Assembly (NCBI GenBank): GCA_902619375.1 | Contig: CACNEB010000002.1 | Coordinates: 58,693-122,692 of the forward strand | DNA: 64,000 bases | Source of the DNA: an uncultured Alphaproteobacteria bacterium | GTDB lineage: Bacteria; Pseudomonadota; Alphaproteobacteria; HIMB59 | Direction of reading: 5' to 3' | Shown: positions 17,790 to 27,250 of the stretch, piece after piece | How the letters are laid out: each line of letters begins with the position of its first letter | Position numbering within the stretch: position 1 is the first letter of the stretch | Program-made: the position numbers and the translations under genes | Notes under the pieces: generated by a model | Seen by the model: only the letters and a program-made list of their open reading frames with translations | What the model was told of the DNA's origin: nothing | Database searches by the model: none

Positions 17790-18646
17790 TTTTTGTCTAA
17801 GTCTTTGATAGACTTGCTTACAGACCTAAGTTCTGTAATAACTTCTTTCCTTAAATCGTCATTAGAATTTTTCATACTATCAACCAAATCGTCAAGCTTA
17901 GAAACAATATTTTGAGAGAAGTTGGTGCTATCGGAGTTCTGATTAAATTTATTTGTATTGGGGCTAGTTCTATAAAAAAGTCGAATTTGATTTTCACAAA
18001 ATTCATAATAATTCTGCTTAATGCCTCTAGTGATTATTTCATAAAGTCCTAAAATCAAAGAAGCTACCAAACCAAACAATGATGAGCTAAAGGCTATTGT
18101 CATACCAGATAAAGGTGATTTTAATCCATCTTTTAGATTGTTAAAAAATGCCCCAAAATCTTGTTCTTCAACTGACAAACTATCAATAACATTTGAAACA
18201 CTCCCTATAGTTAAAAGTAATCCATAAAAAGTTCCTATAAGCCCTAAAAAAATAGCTAGGTTGATAAGATATTTTGATATGTCACTACCACTTTCAACCG
18301 TAGATAAAAGATCATCTAGTATCTCATCAAGTGTTTTAGTTATACTTTTGTTAGTGATTGTTATACCAAGATTATTTGCAATAGATTTGGTAATTGGATA
18401 GTTGTTTAAAGATGAGTCGTTTAATTTTAATTTTCCAAATGCAACAGAATTCATAAATCTAAATTCTGAACTTAAGGTAAATATCTTAAAAGAATAGAGA
18501 AGGAAACCAATTATAAGCGTTAAAAGAATTATTCCATTAATATAAGGGTTAGCATCAAAATAATATTTAATTTCCTCATATCCGATTACAAGAATTATTA
18601 CTATTAAGATTGAAAATAGTAAATAAGCTAAAAAGTTTTTAGTCAT
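17786..18646 (-). CDS. MotA/TolQ/ExbB-like proton channel protein
   Basis: A 286-residue inner-membrane protein with two N-terminal helices (residues about 5-50), then two helices separated by a cytoplasmic segment. The third carries the family motif LAIFLGLIGTFYGLLLTIGS and the fourth GMTIAFSSSLFGLVASLILG, the usual pore-forming pair of MotA/TolQ/ExbB proteins. The C-terminus is a short coiled coil. It overlaps the OmpA-like partner by 4 bases (ATGA). Similar two-gene units are known in alphaproteobacteria without a settled function. Confidence 0.85.
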   Translation of the reverse strand: MTKNFLAYLLFSILIVIILVIGYEEIKYYFDANPYINGIILLTLIIGFLLYSFKIFTLSSEFRFMNSVAFGKLKLNDSSLNNYPITKSIANNLGITITNKSITKTLDEILDDLLSTVESGSDISKYLINLAIFLGLIGTFYGLLLTIGSVSNVIDSLSVEEQDFGAFFNNLKDGLKSPLSGMTIAFSSSLFGLVASLILGLYEIITRGIKQNYYEFCENQIRLFYRTSPNTNKFNQNSDSTNFSQNIVSKLDDLVDSMKNSNDDLRKEVITELRSVSKSIKDLDKK

Positions 18647-18699
18647 TCAGCATAAAAATAAACGAATTTTTCAAATTAACAATTGGATAATTATTTAAA

Positions 18700-19185
18700 T
18701 TAGAAATTTCTATTGTAAATCAAGTAATAATTATTTGTGCCTGGATTTACGGAGGCTAAACCAGCATTAGAAATGTGATGAGATCCTAAACCAAATCTAG
18801 ATTTTTTAGATATACTATAGAATATATTAATCTCAGATTTAAATTGGAGATTATTTCCTAAGTCTTTGCCATCACCATTGCTGTATATGCCAGCAGAAGA
18901 TGAAAGGTTTAAATAAATCAAGTCTGTTCCAATATTTGTTTCAAACCCACCATAAAACATAGAGGCTCGTTCAACTGTTATGAAACCTCCAAATACTGGG
19001 TTGACAGTTAAATAATTAATCAAGTCTATTTTATTATTTGATAAATGATAATTTAGACCAAATAAATTTGTCGTATTATCATCATCGTAATCATAGGTAC
19101 CTCCAAAAATTGAGTAACTATTAGCATTTAAAGTTATATTTGAAGATAGGATAAATATTAAAAAACTAAGTATATATTTATTCAT
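18700..19185 (-). CDS. pagL: PagL-like lipid A 3-O-deacylase/outer-membrane beta-barrel
   Basis: A 161-residue protein with signal peptide (KYILSFLIFILSSNITLNA) and alternating beta-barrel strands ending in Phe (YNRNF), as for small outer-membrane proteins. The PagL signature GLGSHHISNAGLASVNPGTN is present, including the catalytic His and Ser of HxS. PagL removes the 3-O acyl chain of lipid A. A divergent non-enzymatic barrel cannot be excluded. It is transcribed after the tRNA-Val gene on the same strand, and it is not coupled to its other neighbours. Confidence 0.75.
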   Translation of the reverse strand: MNKYILSFLIFILSSNITLNANSYSIFGGTYDYDDDNTTNLFGLNYHLSNNKIDLINYLTVNPVFGGFITVERASMFYGGFETNIGTDLIYLNLSSSAGIYSNGDGKDLGNNLQFKSEINIFYSISKKSRFGLGSHHISNAGLASVNPGTNNYYLIYNRNF

Positions 19186-19221
19186 TCATTGAAACCATAC
19201 ACCATCAATTTAAAAAGTAAA

Positions 19222-19298
19222 TGGTGGGCGTGACAGGATTCGAACCTGTGACCCCTTGCGTGTCGAGCAAGTACTCTAACCAACTGAGCTACACGCCC
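19222..19298 (-). tRNA. tRNA-Val (anticodon GAC) with C33
   Basis: Minus-strand cloverleaf: acceptor GGGCGTG/CACGCCC, D arm GCTC/GAGT, anticodon stem CTTGC/GCAAG, T arm ACAGG/CCTGT, discriminator A and an encoded CCA. The 7-base anticodon loop is TCGACAC, which puts GAC at 34-36 (Val). Position 33, nearly always U, is C. All stems are otherwise well paired, so the gene looks functional. Confidence 0.9.
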
Positions 19299-19353
19299 AT
19301 AAAAATAGGGATAAGTACTTTTAAATTAAATTAAAAATTAGTAAATAAAATTC

Positions 19354-20874
19354 CTAATTAAATTTATTTAATTTAAATACAAGTTTTATTTCATTTAATT
19401 TAAGCCAATTTAAAATCAAAAAATATATTATAAGACCAATAAGTATTTGAATGAATAAATCTACATAAATATTTAAATTTAAAATTTGTTTAAATATTAA
19501 TATTGAAATCACCATAATAATTGCACTAAATAAGATCTTTAATAGTTTCTTAATATCAAAAATTATTAATTTTTCATAAAAACTATTAAAATTTTTTCTT
19601 AAGTAAAAAATTTGAATAAATAAATTTAGCCATATACTCACAGCACCTGATATAGCTAAACCCAAAACACCCAGAGGCCTATAAAGAAGAAAACATAAAA
19701 TAAAATTACATATAAATGTTGGGACAGCTGCTTTAACGGGATACTCAACTTTTTCATAAGAGTAAAAAACTTGATTAAAAATTCGAGCAAGCATATACCC
19801 TGGCAATGAAAAAGAGTAGACTAGTAAAATCTTAGATGTTATTAACACATCCTCATTGTTAAACTCACCCCTACCAAATAATGCCTTTATAATATCTTCA
19901 CTAAGGATAAAAATACCAAATGTGCTTGGAATGGCAAAAAGAAAGCAAAATATTACTGTTTCGTTGAAAGCTTTCGAATTTTTACTCTCATCTGAAATAT
20001 TTTTGCTTAGATAAGGCAAAAGTGTAAAAGACATAGCAACTGCAATAAGAGCAAATGGTAAGTCAATAATTCTATCAGCGTAATAAATTTGGCTTATTGC
20101 ACCATCTCCCACTAAAGACGCAAATAACATTGAGATAAAAATATTTAACTGAACGATACCAGAACCCAGTATAGAATAGAGAAATCTTCCAAAGAATTTT
20201 TTAAGCTCTTTAGACAAGACTTTTATACTCTTTAGACCAATCCCCCAAAATATTTTTATTGTACCTAAATTTATAAATAAAAGGATCAATTGAGTAAAAC
20301 CAGCTATTATCATTGACCAAGCTAGTGCAAAATGAGAGTTAGACTTGAATGACACCAAAGTTACAATCATAAAAATATTTAGAATTACTGATAAAAAGGA
20401 AGGTAAAAAAAATTTTCCTTTCACGTTCAAAACTGAGCTCAATACTGATGATAGAGTCACAAATATCAAAAAAGGAAAAGTTATAATCAATAACTGATTT
20501 GCTAATAAAAATTGACTTTTATTTAATAAAAATCCTGGTGCTAAAATTGATATTACTTGCTCAGTAAAAAAAAATATTAAAAAAGATAAAAATAAAGTAA
20601 TTACAAAAAAAAAGTTGAAAACTATCCATATAAAATCATTTGCTGATTTTGAATTCATTTTTTCTTGGTTTACATACAAAGGAATAAAAACACTATTCAT
20701 AGAACCCTCAGCAAAAATTCTTCTAAATAAATTTGGTAATCTATAAGCAAAAAGGAATGCATCTGACATTAAAGTGGCACCTAAATAATTTGCAAAAAGT
20801 ATGTCTCTGATAAAACCGGTTACACGAGATCCAAAAATATTTGATGAAATCTTTGAAAAATTACTAATTTTCAT
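19354..20874 (-). CDS. murJ: Lipid II flippase MurJ
   Basis: A 506-residue polytopic membrane protein of the MviN/MurJ family, with about 14 hydrophobic segments, that flips the peptidoglycan precursor lipid II across the inner membrane. The N-terminus has the family pattern FGSRVTGFIRDILFANYLGA and SDAFLFAYRLPNLFRRIFAEGSMNSVFIPLY, including the conserved Arg residues lining the cavity. It follows the DsbA-like gene after 5 bases on the same strand. Confidence 0.95.
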   Translation of the reverse strand: MKISNFSKISSNIFGSRVTGFIRDILFANYLGATLMSDAFLFAYRLPNLFRRIFAEGSMNSVFIPLYVNQEKMNSKSANDFIWIVFNFFFVITLFLSFLIFFFTEQVISILAPGFLLNKSQFLLANQLLIITFPFLIFVTLSSVLSSVLNVKGKFFLPSFLSVILNIFMIVTLVSFKSNSHFALAWSMIIAGFTQLILLFINLGTIKIFWGIGLKSIKVLSKELKKFFGRFLYSILGSGIVQLNIFISMLFASLVGDGAISQIYYADRIIDLPFALIAVAMSFTLLPYLSKNISDESKNSKAFNETVIFCFLFAIPSTFGIFILSEDIIKALFGRGEFNNEDVLITSKILLVYSFSLPGYMLARIFNQVFYSYEKVEYPVKAAVPTFICNFILCFLLYRPLGVLGLAISGAVSIWLNLFIQIFYLRKNFNSFYEKLIIFDIKKLLKILFSAIIMVISILIFKQILNLNIYVDLFIQILIGLIIYFLILNWLKLNEIKLVFKLNKFN

Positions 20875-20879
20875 TAAGT

Positions 20880-21755
20880 TCAGGAAAATTCTTTTTCCAA
20901 AATCTCAGTAATTTTATCAGCATCGATAAAGCCTGGAATTATTTCATTTCCAATTATAGTTGCAGGTGTTCCAGTAAATTTAAATTCATCAGCATAACTT
21001 CTATGAATTGATAGAAAATCTGATACCTCTTGTGAGTCTAAATCATTCTTTAATATGTCAAGATCAACGCCTCTTAGAAATAGGTCAGCCAAAATATCCT
21101 CCATTTTTGATTTTCTCTCAGCAGAATATAAATAATTATGGACAACCTTAAATTGACCTTGCAAGGAGGAAGCTAGTGCTAACTTAGTCAATTCCTCTGA
21201 AAAATTCCCTAAAATTGGCATCTGTATAATAACAAGTTTTAATGAATTATCGTTCATTACATTTATTAATTCTTGATGGAATTTTTGACAATAACCACAA
21301 TTATAATCAACAAATTCATATATAACTTTTGCAGAATTTGTGTCACCCAAGTACATAGGATGATATGCAAGGTTTAAATTTTTTATACTGGAGATATTTT
21401 TTTGATTTGTTTTTTCTTGTTCTAATTTATTCTGCTCTAATTGATATTCTTTAAGAACATCTAAGATATAATCTGGATTTTCCTCTATAAATTTTTTAAT
21501 ATTTTGATGAAATTCCTTTTTTTTAAAATACTCATCAAAATTTACATCTTCTTTTTTTAAATAAGAGCTAAGATCTGGTTCGATAATTTGATTTGACTCT
21601 TCATCAATCTGTGTATTTACAATTTTTGATAAATCAAAATTACTTTTTTCTGAAAAAATGTAAAAATATAAAGTTGTAAGAGCTATTATTACAAACAGAG
21701 AAATCAAAAAAATGTTTAAAATATTAAATTTCTTTTTTTTAACGTAAATTCCCAT
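20880..21755 (-). CDS. Membrane-anchored DsbA-family thiol oxidoreductase
   Basis: A 291-residue protein with one N-terminal transmembrane helix (residues about 10-32), a Glu/Lys-rich helical linker and a C-terminal thioredoxin-fold DsbA domain facing the periplasm. The active site is CGYC in FVDYNCGYCQKFHQEL, and FTGTPATIIGN supplies the cis-Pro loop. The architecture resembles Com1/ScsC-like disulfide proteins, which may oxidise or isomerise exported proteins. It lies 5 bases upstream of murJ. Confidence 0.88.
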   Translation of the reverse strand: MGIYVKKKKFNILNIFLISLFVIIALTTLYFYIFSEKSNFDLSKIVNTQIDEESNQIIEPDLSSYLKKEDVNFDEYFKKKEFHQNIKKFIEENPDYILDVLKEYQLEQNKLEQEKTNQKNISSIKNLNLAYHPMYLGDTNSAKVIYEFVDYNCGYCQKFHQELINVMNDNSLKLVIIQMPILGNFSEELTKLALASSLQGQFKVVHNYLYSAERKSKMEDILADLFLRGVDLDILKNDLDSQEVSDFLSIHRSYADEFKFTGTPATIIGNEIIPGFIDADKITEILEKEFS

Positions 21756-21810
21756 GAGAAAAATATATTATTTAACTATTACTGTAGTGTAAATAATTTA
21801 TGTATTTAGA

Positions 21811-22428
21811 CTAATCACTTTTACATATAGATATAAATTTACTATTTAAGCTGTCTTGTTTCATTAAGCTGATACTAGAGTAATTCAAAGATTTGATTGA
21901 GTTATCAAATATTATCTCTTTTGTGATATCTGATACTGAGATATGGTGATTGCTAAACTCAAATAAATAAGGATATCCCCATATTAAATAATATTCCATT
22001 TCTAAAGAACTTAAATTACTGAAACGCTTTAGATCTTTTTGTATTTCTTGTTGGTTGAGTGTTTTTCTAAATAAATCGAAATGTCTCATAATATCATTAC
22101 ACAAAAAATTAAATTTTTCATTTGTGTTCATTTCTAGAGCGAAAACATTTTTTATTTTCTTTAAACCTAAAACATTAAATGCTTCTTTATAAGATTTATT
22201 GTGATTAGATAAAAAATAATCATTAAAGGAGTTAATAAGTTCTTTCTCACTATAGAGATGACTTAAATAAAAAGGGGCTTTGACATTATAATGAAGGCCA
22301 TAATTAGATAATTCAAGACTATCAAATTTTATATCATACTTTAAAAGTAAATTATCAACTTGATCAATAAATAATTTATTAGGTATCAGGTAAATTGAGT
22401 AGCGAGGAAATTGAATATAATTATCCAT
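21811..22428 (-). CDS. DUF1045-family 2H phosphoesterase-like protein
   Basis: A 205-residue protein with two histidine motifs of the 2H type as seen in DUF1045: GLHYNVKAPFYL near residue 45 and FSNHHISVSD near residue 170, preceded by the family's WGYPYLFEF. Family members are often found beside phosphonate degradation genes, but none is here, so the substrate is open. Its start overlaps the end of the upstream gate-domain membrane protein by 8 bases, so the two are coupled. Confidence 0.65.
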   Translation of the reverse strand: MDNYIQFPRYSIYLIPNKLFIDQVDNLLLKYDIKFDSLELSNYGLHYNVKAPFYLSHLYSEKELINSFNDYFLSNHNKSYKEAFNVLGLKKIKNVFALEMNTNEKFNFLCNDIMRHFDLFRKTLNQQEIQKDLKRFSNLSSLEMEYYLIWGYPYLFEFSNHHISVSDITKEIIFDNSIKSLNYSSISLMKQDSLNSKFISICKSD

Positions 22429-23377
22429 CTGTAAGTTTATTCAATATAAATTTTTGCATTTTTGTTTCTAATAAAAACTTCATTATAAGAATTATAATAA
22501 CGGTATAAAAAAATCTAAAAAATAAAATACCAGAAATATGACTACCTAATAATAAAATTAATATTGTATCTTCAATTATGCTATGACATAGACTTAAAAA
22601 AGACAAAGACAGTAAAATATCCTTTTTTGAAATATTATTTTTTCTGGACTCTTCAATTAAAAAACCTCCACCAAATGAAATCCCCAATGTTAAGCCAATT
22701 AAAATTATATTAGCTACTTTCTCTGACATACCTAAATATGATAAAGGAATTTTCAATGTATTAATTATGAATTTCCAAATACCAATAGCTTTGAGGATAT
22801 TAATGGTTGATATAATAAAAAATATTATTAAAAAAATAAGGAAAAAATTTTGAAGTTGTAGAATAGCCCAATCAATATTTGAGACTGCTTCAATCGGGAC
22901 TTGTAAGATAGAATTATTAGGTTCGTTAAATAAATTATATTTAATGAATATTAAATTTAATATTTTTCCGGCTACTACTGCATTCACAAATCTAAAAGTT
23001 AAATTAAATATCCAAGAAATTCTTGATTTTTTTGCAATAGCTACCTCAATCGGTAGACTATGTGCAATTAATATTATTAATCCTAAAATTGTGGTTTCAG
23101 CTATTGTGTAATCAAATATGGCTTGTAAAGATGCAAAGGCAGCCAAACCTGCATATATATTTACTAATATTGCTGCCATCCAAACTAGTCCTAATGAACC
23201 ATCAATGCCAATAAAACTTGTTAAAGGCTCTAGGAATTTAGCTAAAAAAGGGATTGCTCCAATAAGCTCGAGGATTCTTATAATTATGACAACAGGCAAA
23301 ATAACTTTGAATAAAATCCAAAAAATTTTACTGGTTTCTTGAAATATATTTACTAGTATTTTTTTAGATTTTTCCAT
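22421..23377 (-). CDS. Gate/nucleoside-recognition domain membrane protein
   Basis: A 318-residue protein with about eight membrane segments. The hydrophobic core and conserved parts such as LVWMAAILVNIYAGLAAF and IGLTLGISFGGGFLIEESR, followed by SLCHSIIEDTILILLLG, match the nucleoside-recognition/SpmA-SpmB-like family. Transport of a small solute is likely but unproven. It overlaps the DUF1045 gene, and is divergent from the M23 peptidase gene. Confidence 0.7.
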   Translation of the reverse strand: MEKSKKILVNIFQETSKIFWILFKVILPVVIIIRILELIGAIPFLAKFLEPLTSFIGIDGSLGLVWMAAILVNIYAGLAAFASLQAIFDYTIAETTILGLIILIAHSLPIEVAIAKKSRISWIFNLTFRFVNAVVAGKILNLIFIKYNLFNEPNNSILQVPIEAVSNIDWAILQLQNFFLIFLIIFFIISTINILKAIGIWKFIINTLKIPLSYLGMSEKVANIILIGLTLGISFGGGFLIEESRKNNISKKDILLSLSFLSLCHSIIEDTILILLLGSHISGILFFRFFYTVIIILIMKFLLETKMQKFILNKLTDG

Positions 23378-23420
23378 TATGATAACAATCGATTAATTTT
23401 ACTTCTTTATAAAGAAATAA

Positions 23421-24890
23421 ATGGCAAGGACAAATAGTTTTACAATAAAAGCATCACTTACAACTTTAATGGTTTTAATCAGCTTTTTTTGCTTTTATAT
23501 AAGCTATTCTGATTTCGTAAAAATAAACAATGATTATGCTTATATTTATGATGATGTAGATATTAATTATTTTGATAAAAAAAAATTTCAAAAATATTAC
23601 GATGTTATTAGCATTGAAAGTCTAGACGACCCAATATTTGACAAAGAAAAATCGAAAAATTATTTTGAAAATATAACACTTGAAAATTTATCAAATATTT
23701 TTGATAAAGACTTAACCAAAAAAGAAGACAAAATTGAATTTAAAAAAATAGATGACTCCACACCAATTGAAAATAAGGTAGATGAAGAATTAAATGATAA
23801 TTTTGATGAAATCATAGTCTCTAAGGGAGATAATTTTGCAAAAGTTTTAAAAAAAGGAGGTCTCAAAGGAAGAGATATAGACTTAGTAATACTCAACGGA
23901 AAAGAATATTATGATTTTTCTAAATTATATATTGGGGATACCATAAAAATATTAAGTGAATATGATGCTGGGAGTTTAAAAACTTTTGATCTAATTTATA
24001 GATATTCTGATACCAAAGAATTAATTATATCTTACCTAGATGATAATTTTATTTATGAGATTAATGAAATTCCTCTGAATTCTGAAGAAATTTTTGTAGC
24101 CGGGGAAATTAAATCAAGTTTATATAAAGCTATGAAAGATCAGGGGTTATCTGAAATAGTAATTAATGAAATTATTAGGATTTATAGTTTTGATGTTGAT
24201 TTTCAGAGAGATATTTATGAGGGTGATAATTTTGAAATGCTATTTATCAAAAAGGTAAACAATAACGGTAAGACAATTCAAATCGAAGATCCAAAATACT
24301 TAATGCTTTCATCACGAGGCACTCCATTAATTTACTATCTTTATGATAATGGAGAATTCAGCGAATATTTTGACGAAAAAGGTAAAGGAATGACAAAAAG
24401 CTTAATGAAAACTCCAATTAATGGTGCAAGGCTTAGTTCCAGTTATGGTATGAGAAAACATCCTATCTCAGGTTATAATAAAATGCACAAAGGAGTAGAT
24501 TTTGCTGCGCCAACAGGAACTCCAATTTTTGCTGCTGGAAATGGTATTGTAGAGTATGTAGGTAGAAATGGAGGGTATGGAAAATATATTAGAATTCGTC
24601 ACGATAGTACTTATAAAACAGCTTACGCGCATCTTAATGGTTATAAAAAAGGAATATCAAGTGGTGTAAGAGTTAAGCAAGGTGATGTTATTGGCTATGT
24701 AGGCTCAACAGGAAAATCAACTGGACCTCATTTGCATTACGAAATAATTGTTAATGGAAAACAAATAAACCCGGCTACACTTAAATTACCTTCAGGAAGA
24801 AAGCTTAACGAACAGCAACTTAATGAATTTCAAATATTAGTTTCTAAAATAGATGAAGAAGTTAATATTTACAAAAATAAAATGAATTAA
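23421..24890 (+). CDS. M23 family murein endopeptidase
   Basis: A 489-residue membrane-anchored peptidoglycan hydrolase. A transmembrane helix (residues about 8-28) leads into a charged linker, an OapA/LysM-like region (VSKGDNFAKVLKKGGLKGRD) and the C-terminal LytM domain. The zinc site is complete: HKGVDFAAPTGTPIF (HxxxD) and GPHLHYEIIVNG (HxH), with AYAHLNGY giving the additional His. It cuts peptide cross-links for envelope growth. It converges with the DUF4167 gene, overlapping it by 4 bases at the 3' ends. Confidence 0.93.
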   Translation: MARTNSFTIKASLTTLMVLISFFCFYISYSDFVKINNDYAYIYDDVDINYFDKKKFQKYYDVISIESLDDPIFDKEKSKNYFENITLENLSNIFDKDLTKKEDKIEFKKIDDSTPIENKVDEELNDNFDEIIVSKGDNFAKVLKKGGLKGRDIDLVILNGKEYYDFSKLYIGDTIKILSEYDAGSLKTFDLIYRYSDTKELIISYLDDNFIYEINEIPLNSEEIFVAGEIKSSLYKAMKDQGLSEIVINEIIRIYSFDVDFQRDIYEGDNFEMLFIKKVNNNGKTIQIEDPKYLMLSSRGTPLIYYLYDNGEFSEYFDEKGKGMTKSLMKTPINGARLSSSYGMRKHPISGYNKMHKGVDFAAPTGTPIFAAGNGIVEYVGRNGGYGKYIRIRHDSTYKTAYAHLNGYKKGISSGVRVKQGDVIGYVGSTGKSTGPHLHYEIIVNGKQINPATLKLPSGRKLNEQQLNEFQILVSKIDEEVNIYKNKMN

Positions 24891-25276
24891 GCTAACTGAC
24901 TAGCTAAGTCGTCAAAATCAGAAGTTGGGTTACGTTCTGACTTATTATCATTATTCAAATCGCTGTTATTATTTTCAGTTTTGTTTTTACTAATAATTTT
25001 TCTAGCAACAAAACTTCTATTTGAATTGTCTGTTTGTCTAAAAAAATGTTCAGCGTGTTGAAGGTAAAACTGCTCTAATACATCATCACCTTGTCCCTTA
25101 GCATCCTTTGCTTTGTTAAGATAATCGTTATATTGATCTTTTGGATTTTTTCCGTTTCTTTTAAATCCGTTGGAATTTCCATTGGCTTGCAAATATGGAG
25201 AGTCAGCAACACCAGATCTAGATGAGTTTATTTTTCTTTGACCACCGTAAGGCTTTCTTTTAACAAAGTTTTTCAT
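24887..25276 (-). CDS. DUF4167 domain-containing protein
   Basis: A 129-residue, strongly basic protein whose middle segment, NPKDQYNDYLNKAKDAKGQG, then DVLEQFYLQHAEHFFRQ, is the DUF4167 core found almost only in alphaproteobacteria. The N-terminus is rich in Arg, Gly and Asn, and the C-terminus is acidic and low-complexity. The function is unknown; an RNA-binding role is plausible from composition only. As in other alphaproteobacteria it follows prmC and prfA. Confidence 0.85.
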   Translation of the reverse strand: MKNFVKRKPYGGQRKINSSRSGVADSPYLQANGNSNGFKRNGKNPKDQYNDYLNKAKDAKGQGDDVLEQFYLQHAEHFFRQTDNSNRSFVARKIISKNKTENNNSDLNNDNKSERNPTSDFDDLASQLA

Positions 25277-25314
25277 TAATTTTTTATCGATTATCTCAAA
25301 AAAAAGCCCATCAA

Positions 25315-26181
25315 TTAAAGAGTAGGGAATTTTATCTTTATCAGTCTATCTAAATTAAGATAATCAGTTTTCTTATAAACTATTTTTATTCCTTTTTCTA
25401 ATAGTAAATTATACATATTTTTAGTGATAATTGGATCAATTTCAAAATAGACGAAACCTTTAAATTTTACACTTATCAAAAAATTAATAATTTTAACATA
25501 ATAATCCATGCCTAATTTTCCACCATCAAGTGAAATTCTTGGATCATGCAAAGTCTCTTTATTTAAATTTAAATAATTTCTTGTTGGTATATAAGGTGGG
25601 TTACAAACAATAAAATCAATATTTTTTAGTCTATTTATTGGATAGTTTTCAAATAAATTTGAGTGGAATATTTTTGTTTTTTGTTGCTGTTTAAATTTTA
25701 TTATATTTTTTTTACAAGCATTAAGAGCATGCTTAGAAACGTCAATAAAATCACAAAATGCATTATCTAACTCATCTATAATAGAAATACCAAGGCACCC
25801 AGTCCCGCAACACAAATCAAGCAACTTCAAATTTTTTTGATTTTTATTTTTTTTATAATCAATTAATAAATGTTCGACTAATATTTCAGAATCGGCTCTA
25901 GGATCTAAAGTGTAATCATCTGTGTAGAAAACTTTTTTCCAAAAGCCTTTTTCATTGATTATTTTTGCTAATGGCTTTCCTTTTACTCTTTCATTTAGGA
26001 TCTTATTAATTAATACTTGATCAAATTCACTATCATTAATATCTAAATTTTTTTTACTTTTAGATGTAAAAGAAATCATTATTTGTGACTCTTGTTCAGC
26101 TTGAGATCCAGAAATTGAGTTTAAATTTTCAAGTAATATTTTTTTTATATCTAATTTGCTTAAATAGTTATTAATTAGCAT
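25315..26181 (-). CDS. prmC: Release factor glutamine methyltransferase PrmC
   Basis: A 288-residue SAM-dependent methyltransferase that modifies the Gln of the GGQ motif of release factors. It has motif [18 protein letters not shown], the catalytic NPPY motif in [14 protein letters not shown] and the [17 protein letters not shown] region typical of PrmC. It overlaps prfA, its substrate gene, by 11 bases. Confidence 0.95.
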   Translation of the reverse strand: MLINNYLSKLDIKKILLENLNSISGSQAEQESQIMISFTSKSKKNLDINDSEFDQVLINKILNERVKGKPLAKIINEKGFWKKVFYTDDYTLDPRADSEILVEHLLIDYKKNKNQKNLKLLDLCCGTGCLGISIIDELDNAFCDFIDVSKHALNACKKNIIKFKQQQKTKIFHSNLFENYPINRLKNIDFIVCNPPYIPTRNYLNLNKETLHDPRISLDGGKLGMDYYVKIINFLISVKFKGFVYFEIDPIITKNMYNLLLEKGIKIVYKKTDYLNLDRLIKIKFPTL

Positions 26182-27250
26182 TAAGTTGACTTAATTTTTC
26201 GGCTTGTTCACTGGCTGACAAAGCTGATATCATTTCATCTAATGCCTCGCCAGTTAAAAACTGGTCTAATTTATAGAGCGTTAAGTTAATTCTATGATCT
26301 GATACTCTACCCTGTGGAAAATTATATGTTCTAATTCTTTCAGATCTATCTCCAGAACCAACTTGATTTTTTCTATTGGATGAAACCTCTTCTTGTTTCT
26401 TAATTCTTTCAACTTCATATAATCTAGATCGTAGAATTTTTAATGCTTTAGCTTTATTTTTATGTTGAGATCTCTCGTCTTGTTGAGTTACAACTATGTT
26501 TGTAGGTAAATGTGTTATTCTTACAGCGCTATCTGTTGTATTTACCGATTGACCTCCCGCCCCTCCTGACCTATAAACGTCTATTCTTAAATCAGTATCT
26601 TTTATCTCTAAGTCAACATCCTCAGCTTCTGGCAAAACAGCAACAGTGGCAGCCGAAGTATGTATCCTACCCCCAGACTCAGTTTCTGGTATGCGTTGAA
26701 CTCTGTGGACACCAGACTCATTTTTTAAAAATTTAAATACACCGTCTCCTTTAATTTCTATAATTGCTTCTTTTATCCCCTTTAATCCTGTCTCGCTCTT
26801 CTCCATTGGCTGAAACTTCCAACTTTTTAACGAGGAATATCGTTCATACATTCTATATAAATCTCCAGCAAATAATGCAGCCTCATCTCCTCCGGTACCA
26901 GCCCTTATTTCTAATATTACATTTTTTTCGTCAGCCTCATCTTTTGGCAGTAGAGCAATTAGTAATTCTTTATTTTTAATTTCTAAATCTTTTTCATACA
27001 AAGGTAATTCTTGTTTTGCTAAATTTCGGAGCTCTTCATCGCTTTCATTTTCAAGTATTTCTTTATAGCCTTTGATTTCCTTATCTAAATTTTTAATAGT
27101 GTCTGATAAAGCAATTATTGGCTCCAATTTTGATAAATCTTTATTTATTTGAATAATTTCCTCATTTTTTAAATTTTGAGAATTTAAAAGTTTCTCATTT
27201 AGTTGATTAAATTTGTTTTTTAAATCAACGATTTGTTTATCTAATTTCAT
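26171..27250 (-). CDS. prfA: Peptide chain release factor 1
   Basis: I take the ATG at 27250 ([17 protein letters not shown]) as the start: the track start at 27277 is a TTG within the end of hisS and adds residues not typical of the family. The 359-residue product recognises UAA and UAG (PxT-type motif near [15 protein letters not shown]) and hydrolyses peptidyl-tRNA through the GGQ motif in [19 protein letters not shown]. It lies between hisS (14-base overlap) and prmC (11-base overlap). Confidence 0.96.
   Translation of the reverse strand: MKLDKQIVDLKNKFNQLNEKLLNSQNLKNEEIIQINKDLSKLEPIIALSDTIKNLDKEIKGYKEILENESDEELRNLAKQELPLYEKDLEIKNKELLIALLPKDEADEKNVILEIRAGTGGDEAALFAGDLYRMYERYSSLKSWKFQPMEKSETGLKGIKEAIIEIKGDGVFKFLKNESGVHRVQRIPETESGGRIHTSAATVAVLPEAEDVDLEIKDTDLRIDVYRSGGAGGQSVNTTDSAVRITHLPTNIVVTQQDERSQHKNKAKALKILRSRLYEVERIKKQEEVSSNRKNQVGSGDRSERIRTYNFPQGRVSDHRINLTLYKLDQFLTGEALDEMISALSASEQAEKLSQLNAN

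Noticed and set aside
16506-18646. Zorya-type anti-phage system (ZorA/ZorB)
   Set aside because: The stalk lies on the OmpA-type partner instead of the MotA-like protein, and there are no zorC/zorD or zorE-like genes beside it.
21811-22428. Phosphonate degradation locus
   Set aside because: Only the DUF1045 protein is suggestive; no phn genes are present on either side.
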